From a virus, in the IMG/VR virus record IMGVR_UViG_3300011258_000350, positions 1 through 25,365 of that record: DNA of 25,365 bases. One strand, written 5' to 3'. The translations under genes and the position numbers were made by a program. The notes beneath the pieces were generated by a model. The model saw nothing but the letters and a program-made list of their open reading frames with translations, was not told where the DNA came from and did not search any database. Within the stretch, counting starts at the first letter, position 1, and every line of letters starts with the position of its first letter. Positions 1 through 7,499 of the stretch are shown in pieces.

Positions 1-1
1 C

Positions 2-400
2 AACCTCACAGGGCAAGAGGCCGCTGTCACGGCCTCGTTCTTTTACAGTCCTGCAGTTGCGAACTTCTCGCTTACAGGACAAGACGCAGGCGAAATACGT
101 GACTACAACTATGCCGCTAATAACGGTAGCTTTGCGCTAACCGGACAGGCAGCAGATCTAGATAAGTCTGTACTTATAGGCGCAGCACAGGGCAGCTTCG
201 CTCTTTCAGGAAGAGAGGCTTTAATAGGTCTCGATATCAGCTTGCTAGCGGAACAAGCGAGTTTCGCACTTACAGGACAGGATGCTGCACCTAAAGCGCA
301 GTTTAACATAGCAGGTGGTCAGGGTTCGTTTACGCTAGCAGGTCAGGCCGTATCGTTTATACAGGCTGAGTTTGCAGGCTTAGGAAGTTTTGCTCTTGAC
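2..400 (+). repeat. Tandem 66-bp coding repeats (22 residues each)
   Basis: Six repeat cores (LTGQ, LTGQ, LTGQ, LSGR, LTGQ, LAGQ) occur at exact 66-bp spacing, the leucine codons starting at 5, 71, 137, 203, 269 and 335; a seventh degenerate core (FALDVSDA) follows after 60 bp. The repeats have diverged in DNA sequence but keep the protein pattern, so selection acts on the protein fold rather than on DNA. The array continues past the left edge, so its full copy number cannot be seen. Confidence 0.8.
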
Positions 401-631
401 GTATCTGATGCGGACCTACGACTTACTATACACCCGGATAACTTTGATCGTACACGTCTTATATACCTGCTGCCTCAAGAAGATGACTACACGATCTATA
501 TACCGCCATCTAATGTAGTCCTACGTACAGTAGCTCAAGATAATAGGTACACCATCGTTATACCTGCTGTAAACAACACGATCTATATTGCAGCACAGCC
601 TATGAACGACACGGTTTATATAGCCGCATAA
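2..631 (+). CDS. Repeat-containing virion protein, 5' end outside the window
   Basis: The frame is open from the left edge to TAA at 629-631, so this is the C-terminal 209 codons of a longer protein. Its first part is a tandem repeat around a [FL]xLTGQxA core; the core leucines fall at visible residues 2, 24, 46, 68, 90 and 112, an exact 22-residue period, then 132. The end of the protein changes to a shorter beta-strand repeat of the form T[IV]Y[IV][AP] (for example YTIYIPP, NTIYIAA, DTVYIAA). Alternating hydrophobic residues suggest a stacked beta structure. The next genes encode tail parts, so a virion surface, fibre or appendage role is inferred. I do not recognise a named family. A start at 242 (TTG) is possible in this frame but would cut the repeat array, so it is not preferred. 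Confidence 0.75.
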   Translation, partial: NLTGQEAAVTASFFYSPAVANFSLTGQDAGEIRDYNYAANNGSFALTGQAADLDKSVLIGAAQGSFALSGREALIGLDISLLAEQASFALTGQDAAPKAQFNIAGGQGSFTLAGQAVSFIQAEFAGLGSFALDVSDADLRLTIHPDNFDRTRLIYLLPQEDDYTIYIPPSNVVLRTVAQDNRYTIVIPAVNNTIYIAAQPMNDTVYIAA

Positions 632-641
632 AGGAAAGAAT

Positions 642-959
642 ATGGCATACAAGTGGCCTGACAAAGATAAAGACGAGATCGTAGACTTTAGCATCGACTG
701 GTCTCGCTTTCTCGGCACGGACACCATCTCTAGTGTGACGTGGTTTATCAACGATGGGGATGACGTTAAGGAAGAACTTTCAGACAACGAGACTGTGTTC
801 GGCCTGCGTTTCATTCAAGGTTCAAACACGACTACGGTATCTACTGCTCGGTTTGCAGATGGAACAAACAACGTCCGCTATACTGTTACGTGTCGTATCG
901 TCACTGCGCAGGGCTTGCAGTATGAGCGGGCTGTATTCCTGCGTGTGAGGGAGAAGTAA
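642..959 (+). CDS. Small virion protein, fibre-tail adaptor-like
   Basis: The protein has 105 residues and begins MAYKWPDKDKDEIVDFSIDW. Phage proteins of about 100 residues with this WPDKDxDEIxDxxIDWS...DTIxSxxW start are common beside tail genes and are often annotated as head-tail or fibre-tail adaptors with an immunoglobulin-like beta fold; that link is from memory of the family and could not be searched. The rest (GLRFIQGSNTTTVSTARFAD, then a beta strand ending in RAVFLRVREK) fits a beta sandwich. A GGAAAG Shine-Dalgarno sequence precedes the ATG, and the stop at 957-959 directly abuts the ATG of the tail tubular A-like gene, suggesting coupled translation. Confidence 0.6.
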   Translation: MAYKWPDKDKDEIVDFSIDWSRFLGTDTISSVTWFINDGDDVKEELSDNETVFGLRFIQGSNTTTVSTARFADGTNNVRYTVTCRIVTAQGLQYERAVFLRVREK

Positions 960-1667
960 ATGGCTTATGACTTTCTTGGGCTAGTCAACGACGTAAACCG
1001 CCGTCTCAACGAGGTGGAACTTACTTCGTCTAACTTCAGTTCGGCAAAAGGGTTCTACGCTTTCGCAAAGGATGCTGTTAATGCTTCTCTGCGCCACATC
1101 AATCAGGAAGAGTTTGAGTGGCCTTTCAATCACGTTGAGAATACAGAGATCCTGTCAGCAGGTACAGTCAGGTATAGCTACCCGTATGACGCTAAGACGG
1201 TGAACATGAACAGCTTCCGCATCAAGCGGGACGATACTCTCGGCACAGATACTGTCAGACTAAAAGTACTTAACTACGAAGAATACCTTGACAAGTATGC
1301 CGATATTGAATACAACTCTAATGCAGGAGTACGAGGGGTTCCAAAGTTTGTTATCCGTGCGCCTAGCAAAGAGCTTCTATTTGCGCCTGCTCCAGACAAA
1401 GCATACGAAGTAGTATATGAGTATTACACTATGGGTTTCGATCTGAATCTGCATAGTGATGTACCAAACCTACCTGAACAGTACAGATACGTTATTGTAG
1501 ATGGGGCTATGTATTATGCCTATCAGTTTAGAAGCGACTTCCAAGCATCTTCTGTAGCTATGGAAAAGTTTCAGATGGGTATCAAGAACTTGCGCAGCTT
1601 GCACATCAACAGGACTGAGTACATCCGCGATACTCGCGTACACCATTCCTTTAAGGGCTTTGAATAA
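960..1667 (+). CDS. Tail tubular protein A-like (adaptor/gatekeeper)
   Basis: This 235-residue protein looks like the T7 gp11 / tail tubular A group, which forms the ring that joins the portal to the tail nozzle. The N-terminal helix (FLGLVNDVNRRLNEVEL) and the following helical segment (YAFAKDAVNASLRHINQEEF) match the start typical of this group, and the C-terminal part (PEQYRYVIVDGAMYYAYQFR) is a long helix bundle. T7 gp11 is slightly shorter, at about 196 residues. The gene starts immediately after the previous stop, and its own TAA shares a base with the ATG of the next gene (TAATG), the usual gp11-gp12 order. The assignment rests on remembered family pattern plus gene order. Confidence 0.6.
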   Translation: MAYDFLGLVNDVNRRLNEVELTSSNFSSAKGFYAFAKDAVNASLRHINQEEFEWPFNHVENTEILSAGTVRYSYPYDAKTVNMNSFRIKRDDTLGTDTVRLKVLNYEEYLDKYADIEYNSNAGVRGVPKFVIRAPSKELLFAPAPDKAYEVVYEYYTMGFDLNLHSDVPNLPEQYRYVIVDGAMYYAYQFRSDFQASSVAMEKFQMGIKNLRSLHINRTEYIRDTRVHHSFKGFE

Positions 1668-3214
1668 TGGCAACACAATGGCAGACATTCCCCATTGAGT
1701 TCAGAGGTGGGCTGATTTCTAATCAGAGTCCTCTGCAACAGGGTACTAATGCCGTTGGTTCTGCCACGCTCCTACAGAACTTTGAGCCGTCCAAAGAGGG
1801 TGGCTACACTAAGATCTTGGGCTACACAAAGCATGACAGTTCTGCTGTACCGGGTAGTGGTCCTATTTTGGGCGTGAAGGTAGTTAACTCTTCTGACACA
1901 CTTGCAGTGCGCAAGGATGGCGCTGCGTCTAAGGTGTACCTGAGTACGGGGTCTGGGTGGACACTGAAAGCTACATCCGCAACGGCTGCAGGCGGCAAGG
2001 TTACCTTTGAGAATTTTGACTTTAGTTCTTCTAATATCATCGTTCTCGTAGATGGCGTTAACTACCCTGCTGTCTTTGACGATACGGCAAACACTGTCAC
2101 CTACATGACGTCTTCTGATACGACGGACGTACTGGCTGCTTCTTCTGTAGCTCGCTTCAAGTCTGCCATGTTCTACGCCAAAGGCACTAACCTTATATTC
2201 ACAGCGCCTACTACGTACAACGACTTTAGTGTTGCTAATGGTAGTGGTACTCTTAACATCGGGGATGAGATTGTCGGACTGAAAGTATTCCGTGATCAGC
2301 TAATCATCTTCGGTCGCAACAAGATTAAACGCCTTAGTGGTAACTCCGCAGCAGACTACGTTGTGTCACCTATCTCGGAGAACATCGGTTGTGTTGCGGG
2401 TCTGACTATCCAAGAAGTAGGCGGGGATTTGTTTTTCGCTTCCGTAGATGGCATTCGTTCTCTGGCTGCTACAGATCGTATTGGGGACTTCGGGCTAGAA
2501 ATCCCTTCAGATCCGATTTCTAAAAACACTTACGACTTTATGCAGTCTGCCAGCGACTTCAGTAGTGTAGTGATTAGAGAGAAGGCTCAGTACCGCATCT
2601 TTGCGTACAACTCCTCTGAACAGCAGTCTGCGGCAGGTGGTCTTCTGGCAACGAAGCTCTTACCGCAGGGCGGCAGTGGTCTGGCTTGGGCAGAGACAAA
2701 AGGCATTAAAGTATATGTTGCAGACAGTGCGTACACGGATAGCCTTGCAGAGATTGTGTTGTTCGGTAATGAAGATGGGTATATCTACAAGCTAGAGAGC
2801 GGAAGTTCTTTCGATGGCTCTAATATTAGCGCGATTTACGAGTCGCCTTTTATGCCTATCAACGATCCGCAGATGAGAAAATCTTTTTACAAGGCTACCT
2901 TTTACATTGAGCCTACGGGGTCTCTATCCCTTGATTACAATGTAAAGTATGATTTCGATAAAGGGCCTGCAGACGGTGTAGTACAGCCAGATTCAGACAG
3001 CGTTGCCGCTACAGGCGCTGCAGTATTTACATATGGCAGTACATCAGCCGTGTTTAACACTGCTACATTCGGCGGCAATCTCGACAAGGTTTATACTGAA
3101 AACATCATTGGTTCAGGTAAGACAATAGCTCTTCGTATCGAAGACACTTCTACGAACCCTACATTCACGTTGGACACTGTTCTACTAGAGTTCGCAACAG
3201 AAGACAGACAGTAA
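1667..3214 (+). CDS. Tail tubular protein B-like (tail nozzle)
   Basis: This 515-residue, beta-rich protein sits directly after the tail tubular A-like gene. In T7-like phages gp12 (tail tubular B) forms the nozzle of the short tail. The N-terminus (FPIEFRGGLISNQSPLQQGT, then LLQNFEPSKEGGYTKILGY) matches the usual start of this group, in which a GGL...SP.Q...G...LxNxxP..GG segment is conserved. Many short beta strands follow (LAVRKDGAASKVYLST, IGCVAGLTIQEVGGDLFFAS), consistent with a propeller-type nozzle. It is clearly shorter than T7 gp12 (about 794 residues), which is usual for marine relatives. Translation is coupled through the TAATG overlap at 1665-1669. Confidence 0.6.
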   Translation: MATQWQTFPIEFRGGLISNQSPLQQGTNAVGSATLLQNFEPSKEGGYTKILGYTKHDSSAVPGSGPILGVKVVNSSDTLAVRKDGAASKVYLSTGSGWTLKATSATAAGGKVTFENFDFSSSNIIVLVDGVNYPAVFDDTANTVTYMTSSDTTDVLAASSVARFKSAMFYAKGTNLIFTAPTTYNDFSVANGSGTLNIGDEIVGLKVFRDQLIIFGRNKIKRLSGNSAADYVVSPISENIGCVAGLTIQEVGGDLFFASVDGIRSLAATDRIGDFGLEIPSDPISKNTYDFMQSASDFSSVVIREKAQYRIFAYNSSEQQSAAGGLLATKLLPQGGSGLAWAETKGIKVYVADSAYTDSLAEIVLFGNEDGYIYKLESGSSFDGSNISAIYESPFMPINDPQMRKSFYKATFYIEPTGSLSLDYNVKYDFDKGPADGVVQPDSDSVAATGAAVFTYGSTSAVFNTATFGGNLDKVYTENIIGSGKTIALRIEDTSTNPTFTLDTVLLEFATEDRQ

Positions 3215-3223
3215 GGAAATAAG

Positions 3224-5185
3224 ATGGCCGGTTACACTAGGCAAGATACAGCGGATAATATCGCTAACGGCAAGATCATTGATGCGGACGACTTGGATTC
3301 CGAGTTCGACGCCGTTGAGTCTGCCTTTAATAGTACCACAGGTCATAACCATGATGGTACGACAGGAGAGGGTGCACGTATCACAGCAGTAGGCCCTGCG
3401 GGTGAGATGACCGTTACGTCTACGGCTATTCAGCCAGCATCAGACAACGCTCTGGATCTGGGGACTAGCAGCGTTGAAATGAAAGACGGGTTCTTTGACG
3501 GTACGCTCAAGACAGATGTACTTACCGTTGACGAGACGTCTACGTTTACGGGGGCTGTTACGGCATCCGCTGCAGTGTCAGTCGGTACTACTCTTACGGT
3601 TGGTGGTGCTGCTACGTTCAACGGGAATGTTACTCTAGGCAACGCGGCTTCTGATACGGTTGCGATTACAGCGGATGTAGCCTCACACGTTCTGCCTTCA
3701 GCTGACAATACGTATGACTTGGGTGCTTCTGCCTCTGAGTGGCGTAACTTGTATATCGACGGTACAGCAAACATTGACAGCCTTGTTGCTGATACTGCTG
3801 ACATCAACGGTGGTACGGTAGACGGCGCAGTCATAGGTGGTGCTACCCCTGCTGCAATTACTGGTACTACAGTTAATGGTACTACGATCACTGCAAGCAC
3901 GGGCTTTAGCGGCCCCGGCGGATCTATCACAGCCATCAACGGCTCAAACATTGCTAGCGGTACGGTTGCTAATGCTAGACTGGCTGCTACTCTTACGTCA
4001 GACACTTCAGGCAATGCTGCTTCTGCTACGGCGCTGGCTACTGCTAGGAACTTCTCGCTTACAGGTGACGTCACTGCAGCCGCAGTTAGCTTTGATGGGT
4101 CAGGCAACGTCGCGCTGAGCACTACGATTGCCGCCAACAGTGTTGCGCTAGGTACGGATACCACAGGTAACTACGTGTCTAACGTCACTGCGGGTACTGG
4201 TATTAGTGTTAGTCATTCGCCGGGAGAAGGCTCTACGGCTACTGTGACACACGGTAATACGTCAGACTTGGATGGTGTTTACGGTAGCACAGATGATGGC
4301 ACTAAAATCGACACCATTACAGTAGACGCTAACGGACACATTACAGGCGTGACTACCGGGTCTGCCTCCAGCATGTCTTTTGTTCTAGAAGACGGTGATG
4401 GTACTGAAGTTACAATCTCTAATAGCAAGGAAGTTAAGTTTGTCGAAGGTGGTGGCATTGACATCAACTGGACGGATACTGACAATGGCACTGATGGAGA
4501 TCCTTATGATCTGACTTTCACTCATGCTGATACATCTAGTCAGGCTTCTGTGAACGGATCGGGTCGTACTTACATCCAAGACATTACGCTTGACGATTAC
4601 GGTCATGTTACAGCCATTGGCACTGCAACGGAGACTGTAACGGATACGGACACTACGTACACAGCCAGCTCTGATTACGGCATGGTTCTTAGTGGTACGG
4701 AGTTTCGCCTTGCTAATGATCGTCGCCGTAATGCTACGGATCAGAACATCAAGTCAGGCAATACGCATGACTTCACTGAGTACGACCCGGCAGTTGGTAT
4801 CAAGTGGTACACTGCAGGTGCGGAGGAGATGCGCCTTGAGGATGACGGCGACCTCCACGTAGACGGTAACATCACCGCGTACTCGACTACGGTTTCAGAT
4901 GCTCGACTGAAGAAAGACATTGTAAAGATTGACGGTGCTCTCGACAAAGTGTGCAGCATTAACGGCTACACATTTACATACGAAAAAGATGACAAGAAGT
5001 CTGCAGGCGTGATCGCGCAGGAGCTTGAGGCTGTTCTGCCTAGCGCGGTTACAGAGTCGGCCACGCCTTACCACGGTGAAGAAGGTCAGATGTACAAGAC
5101 AGTACAGTATGATCAACTTCATGGACTTCTCATCGAGGCTATCAAAGAATTGAAAGCAGAGATTGAGGATCTGAAGAATGGCTAA
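3224..5185 (+). CDS. Tail fibre with C-terminal peptidase S74 chaperone domain
   Basis: The protein has 653 residues. The N-terminal part (MAGYTRQDTADNIANGKII, then HNHDGT near residue 42) is the type seen at the virion-attached end of many phage fibres. The shaft carries paired beta motifs: xLDLG...DGFFDGTL near 73-95 and YDLG...WRNLYIDG near 161-180, then ITVDANGHITGVTT near 364 and ITLDDYGHVTAIGT near 452. The last 96 residues are an intramolecular chaperone auto-processing domain (peptidase S74), starting SDARLKKDI; Ser558 is the expected cleavage and catalytic residue and a conserved lysine follows. This domain drives trimer folding and then cuts itself off. AAGGA precedes the ATG. The gene overlaps the next by 8 bases. 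It most likely binds the host receptor. Confidence 0.85.
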   Translation: MAGYTRQDTADNIANGKIIDADDLDSEFDAVESAFNSTTGHNHDGTTGEGARITAVGPAGEMTVTSTAIQPASDNALDLGTSSVEMKDGFFDGTLKTDVLTVDETSTFTGAVTASAAVSVGTTLTVGGAATFNGNVTLGNAASDTVAITADVASHVLPSADNTYDLGASASEWRNLYIDGTANIDSLVADTADINGGTVDGAVIGGATPAAITGTTVNGTTITASTGFSGPGGSITAINGSNIASGTVANARLAATLTSDTSGNAASATALATARNFSLTGDVTAAAVSFDGSGNVALSTTIAANSVALGTDTTGNYVSNVTAGTGISVSHSPGEGSTATVTHGNTSDLDGVYGSTDDGTKIDTITVDANGHITGVTTGSASSMSFVLEDGDGTEVTISNSKEVKFVEGGGIDINWTDTDNGTDGDPYDLTFTHADTSSQASVNGSGRTYIQDITLDDYGHVTAIGTATETVTDTDTTYTASSDYGMVLSGTEFRLANDRRRNATDQNIKSGNTHDFTEYDPAVGIKWYTAGAEEMRLEDDGDLHVDGNITAYSTTVSDARLKKDIVKIDGALDKVCSINGYTFTYEKDDKKSAGVIAQELEAVLPSAVTESATPYHGEEGQMYKTVQYDQLHGLLIEAIKELKAEIEDLKNG

Positions 5186-7481
5186 AAAGTTTGCTGGGTT
5201 TACCCCTGAACAACTAGGTAAGATGTTCCCTGAAGTTGCGGGTATGCAGGGGGATGAGGCAGCAGCTGTGTTGGCGGCTAGCCCTAAGCATTCTGCGAAG
5301 TTAGCGTTATTCCAAAAGAGAGCGCAAGCTATGTTGGATGGTGCGATGTTTGCGCAGGTAGGTGCTTATGTGCCGCCTCCTAAACCTGTGGCAGATCAAC
5401 AGCCAGAAGGGCCACCCCCTGAAATTGTTTCAGCCCGACAGCCACAACCACAGACCCCTCCTCCGCCGTCTCCTATCACGGGAAACCTCCAACAGCGGCA
5501 AAACGTGCTCGAAAGGCGCGAGGACAGAAACATAAGGGCCAGAGAGCGGCGTCTTGAGGCAGAGGGTAACATAGCTCGAATCGAAAGCCAGCTAAACAAT
5601 CCTGCGGCAAGCGATGAAGACAGCCCACAATTCCTGAGTCGCGATCAGCGGAGGACGCTTGAGGAGCAGCTAGAGCGTCAGAGAGATTTCGTACTACCAA
5701 ATCGTGTAGCAGCAGAAGAGCGATCCTTACAAAGATCAGAGGTTGCTGAAGATGCTCTCTCCGCTATTGAGACGCCACGCCCTGCTGAAGTGCGAGCCGA
5801 GACAGAAGAGCTACAGAGACGTGCAATAGATGACCCTGCAAGCTTCCGTCCTGATCAAGCTACACAGCTTACCACAGATGCACAACGTGCTTCAGGCGTA
5901 TTGCGTGAGGGCGTAGGGCAAGTTGGAGCCACCCCAACAGTAACTGCACAACAGGCAGTAACCGCCCCTGATGTAGCTAGTCCTATAGCGACAGAGGCTG
6001 CATCGTATGATGTTACGCTTGCTACACCTGAAGTGCAGGGTGTGCTTGACCGACTTGAAGCGGCCACTGGACGACCTAGTGCAGAAGCACTTGCTCAGGC
6101 GGCTACTATGCCCCCGGAAGAGCTGGCACAGCTAGGCCTTAGTGCGGCTCAGATTAATGAAGCCGTACAGATTGTTAAACCTGATGACCGTGCTCTCGAA
6201 GAAGGTGAACTAATCTCTGGCTCTGCGGTAGATATGGGCCGGGTACGTCAAGAGGTAAACTTCTCAGCGGCTACGGGTACGCCATCATCAGAGGCTACTG
6301 TTGAAGGTCAGCTTACTGATTTGCTGGGGCAGTTCGAAGAGGGTAAAGATCCACCATCGTGGGCTGCAGGTGCTATGCGAGCAGCTACAGCGGCGCTTGC
6401 GCAACGCGGTCTGTCTGCTTCTTCTATGGCAGGACAAGCAGTTGTACAGGCTGCTATGGAGAGTGCGCTACCTATTGCTCAGGCAGACGCAGCTAGCTTC
6501 CAGCGTTTCGAATTGCAGAACCTGTCTAACAGGCAGCAGGCTGCTTTGTTTGCTGCAGAGCAGAGGGCTTCGTTTCTCAATCTGGAGTTCAACCAAGAGT
6601 TTCAAACTCGTGTAGCGAATGCAGCTAAGATCAGCGACATCGCTAACTTGAACTTCACTGCAGATCAGAACATTGCCCTAGAGAATGCCCGTCTTGCACA
6701 GACTGTTGATCTAGCAAACCTCGACGCGAGCAATGCAAAGGTTCTGTCTGACGCTGCTGCAATGTCAAACATTGACATAGCCAACCTGAGCAACCGTCAG
6801 CAGGCGCAGGTTCAGCAGGCAAACGCTTTCCTACAGATGGACATGACTAGCCTAAGCAATGAGCAGCAGGCTCGTGTCATCAAAGCGCAGGGCATGACGA
6901 ATGCGTTGTTGTCTGACGCTGCAGCGGATAACGCCTCTAAACAGTTTAACGCTTCTTCTCAGCAGCAGAACGATCAGTTCTTCAGTAGTCTCGCTAATGA
7001 TGTTGCACAGTTTAATACTACGCAGCGTAACTCTATGGAACAGTTTAACGTAAATGAAGCCAATGCGATAAGCCAGTTCAATGCAGGCCTTCAAGATAGT
7101 AGGGATAGGTTCAACGCAAGTAACGCTTTGATCATTGAGCAGGCTAACGCGGCGTGGTTTCAGAACATTGCTACTACAGACAATGCCACAATCAATCAGG
7201 CTAACAGGGACAGGTTCTTAACTGACGCGGCTCTGACAACCAATGCCTATAACGCATTTATGCAAAGCGCACGAGACACCATGAACTTTGCTTTTAATAG
7301 CGGGGAGAATGATGAGGACAGGGCTACAGCTATCGCTGTCGAAGTGATGCGGCTAGAGGCGGCTGCGGAGGTTGCACGGAAGAACAGAAGCTCCGCCAAG
7401 TCTTCGGGGCTGTTTAGTGCTTTAGGCAGTATCGCAGGCAAGGTTCTTAGCAGCGATGTAGTCTTAAAGAAGATTTTCTAA
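5178..7481 (+). CDS. Hendecad-repeat virion protein, probable internal/ejection protein
   Basis: The protein has 767 residues. After a short helical N-terminus, residues about 65-103 are rich in proline and glutamine, followed by a charged helical region (about 105-210, RERRLEAE, RRTLEEQLERQRD) likely to be a coiled coil. Residues 487-676 are a clear 11-residue repeat: units begin DIANL, DLANL, DIANL, DMTSL and later QFN, QFN, QFN, RFN at 11-residue spacing. Hendecads usually form straight or right-handed coiled coils. There is no signal peptide. Its place between the tail fibre and a muramidase-domain protein fits a T7 gp14/gp15-like internal virion protein that forms part of the ejection channel; a tail fibre partner is the alternative. 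GAGGAT lies eight bases before the ATG, inside the fibre gene. Confidence 0.55.
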   Translation: MAKKFAGFTPEQLGKMFPEVAGMQGDEAAAVLAASPKHSAKLALFQKRAQAMLDGAMFAQVGAYVPPPKPVADQQPEGPPPEIVSARQPQPQTPPPPSPITGNLQQRQNVLERREDRNIRARERRLEAEGNIARIESQLNNPAASDEDSPQFLSRDQRRTLEEQLERQRDFVLPNRVAAEERSLQRSEVAEDALSAIETPRPAEVRAETEELQRRAIDDPASFRPDQATQLTTDAQRASGVLREGVGQVGATPTVTAQQAVTAPDVASPIATEAASYDVTLATPEVQGVLDRLEAATGRPSAEALAQAATMPPEELAQLGLSAAQINEAVQIVKPDDRALEEGELISGSAVDMGRVRQEVNFSAATGTPSSEATVEGQLTDLLGQFEEGKDPPSWAAGAMRAATAALAQRGLSASSMAGQAVVQAAMESALPIAQADAASFQRFELQNLSNRQQAALFAAEQRASFLNLEFNQEFQTRVANAAKISDIANLNFTADQNIALENARLAQTVDLANLDASNAKVLSDAAAMSNIDIANLSNRQQAQVQQANAFLQMDMTSLSNEQQARVIKAQGMTNALLSDAAADNASKQFNASSQQQNDQFFSSLANDVAQFNTTQRNSMEQFNVNEANAISQFNAGLQDSRDRFNASNALIIEQANAAWFQNIATTDNATINQANRDRFLTDAALTTNAYNAFMQSARDTMNFAFNSGENDEDRATAIAVEVMRLEAAAEVARKNRSSAKSSGLFSALGSIAGKVLSSDVVLKKIF
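6636..7205 (+). repeat. Coding region of 11-residue (33-bp) hendecad repeats
   Basis: From residue 487 to 676 the protein can be written as successive 11-residue units. The last eight, from 6942 to 7205, are in perfect register: QFNASSQQQND, QFFSSLANDVA, QFNTTQRNSME, QFNVNEANAIS, QFNAGLQDSRD, RFNASNALIIE, QANAAWFQNIA, TTDNATINQAN. Earlier units pair into 22-residue blocks starting D[IL]ANL, with two small insertions of one or two residues. The DNA copies have diverged, so this is an old protein-level repeat. Confidence 0.8.
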
Positions 7482-7499
7482 TTAGTAGGTAGAGAATAA

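Noticed and set aside
2-420. CRISPR array or tandem DNA repeat element
   Set aside because: The 66-bp units are diverged in DNA, lie in an open frame and conserve only the protein pattern.
3430-4164. 244-codon open frame on the minus strand inside the tail fibre gene
   Set aside because: It is rich in Ala, Val, Ser and Pro because it mirrors the Thr/Ala/Gly-rich fibre repeats. No ribosome binding site or domain was seen, and it lies fully within a well-supported gene on the other strand.
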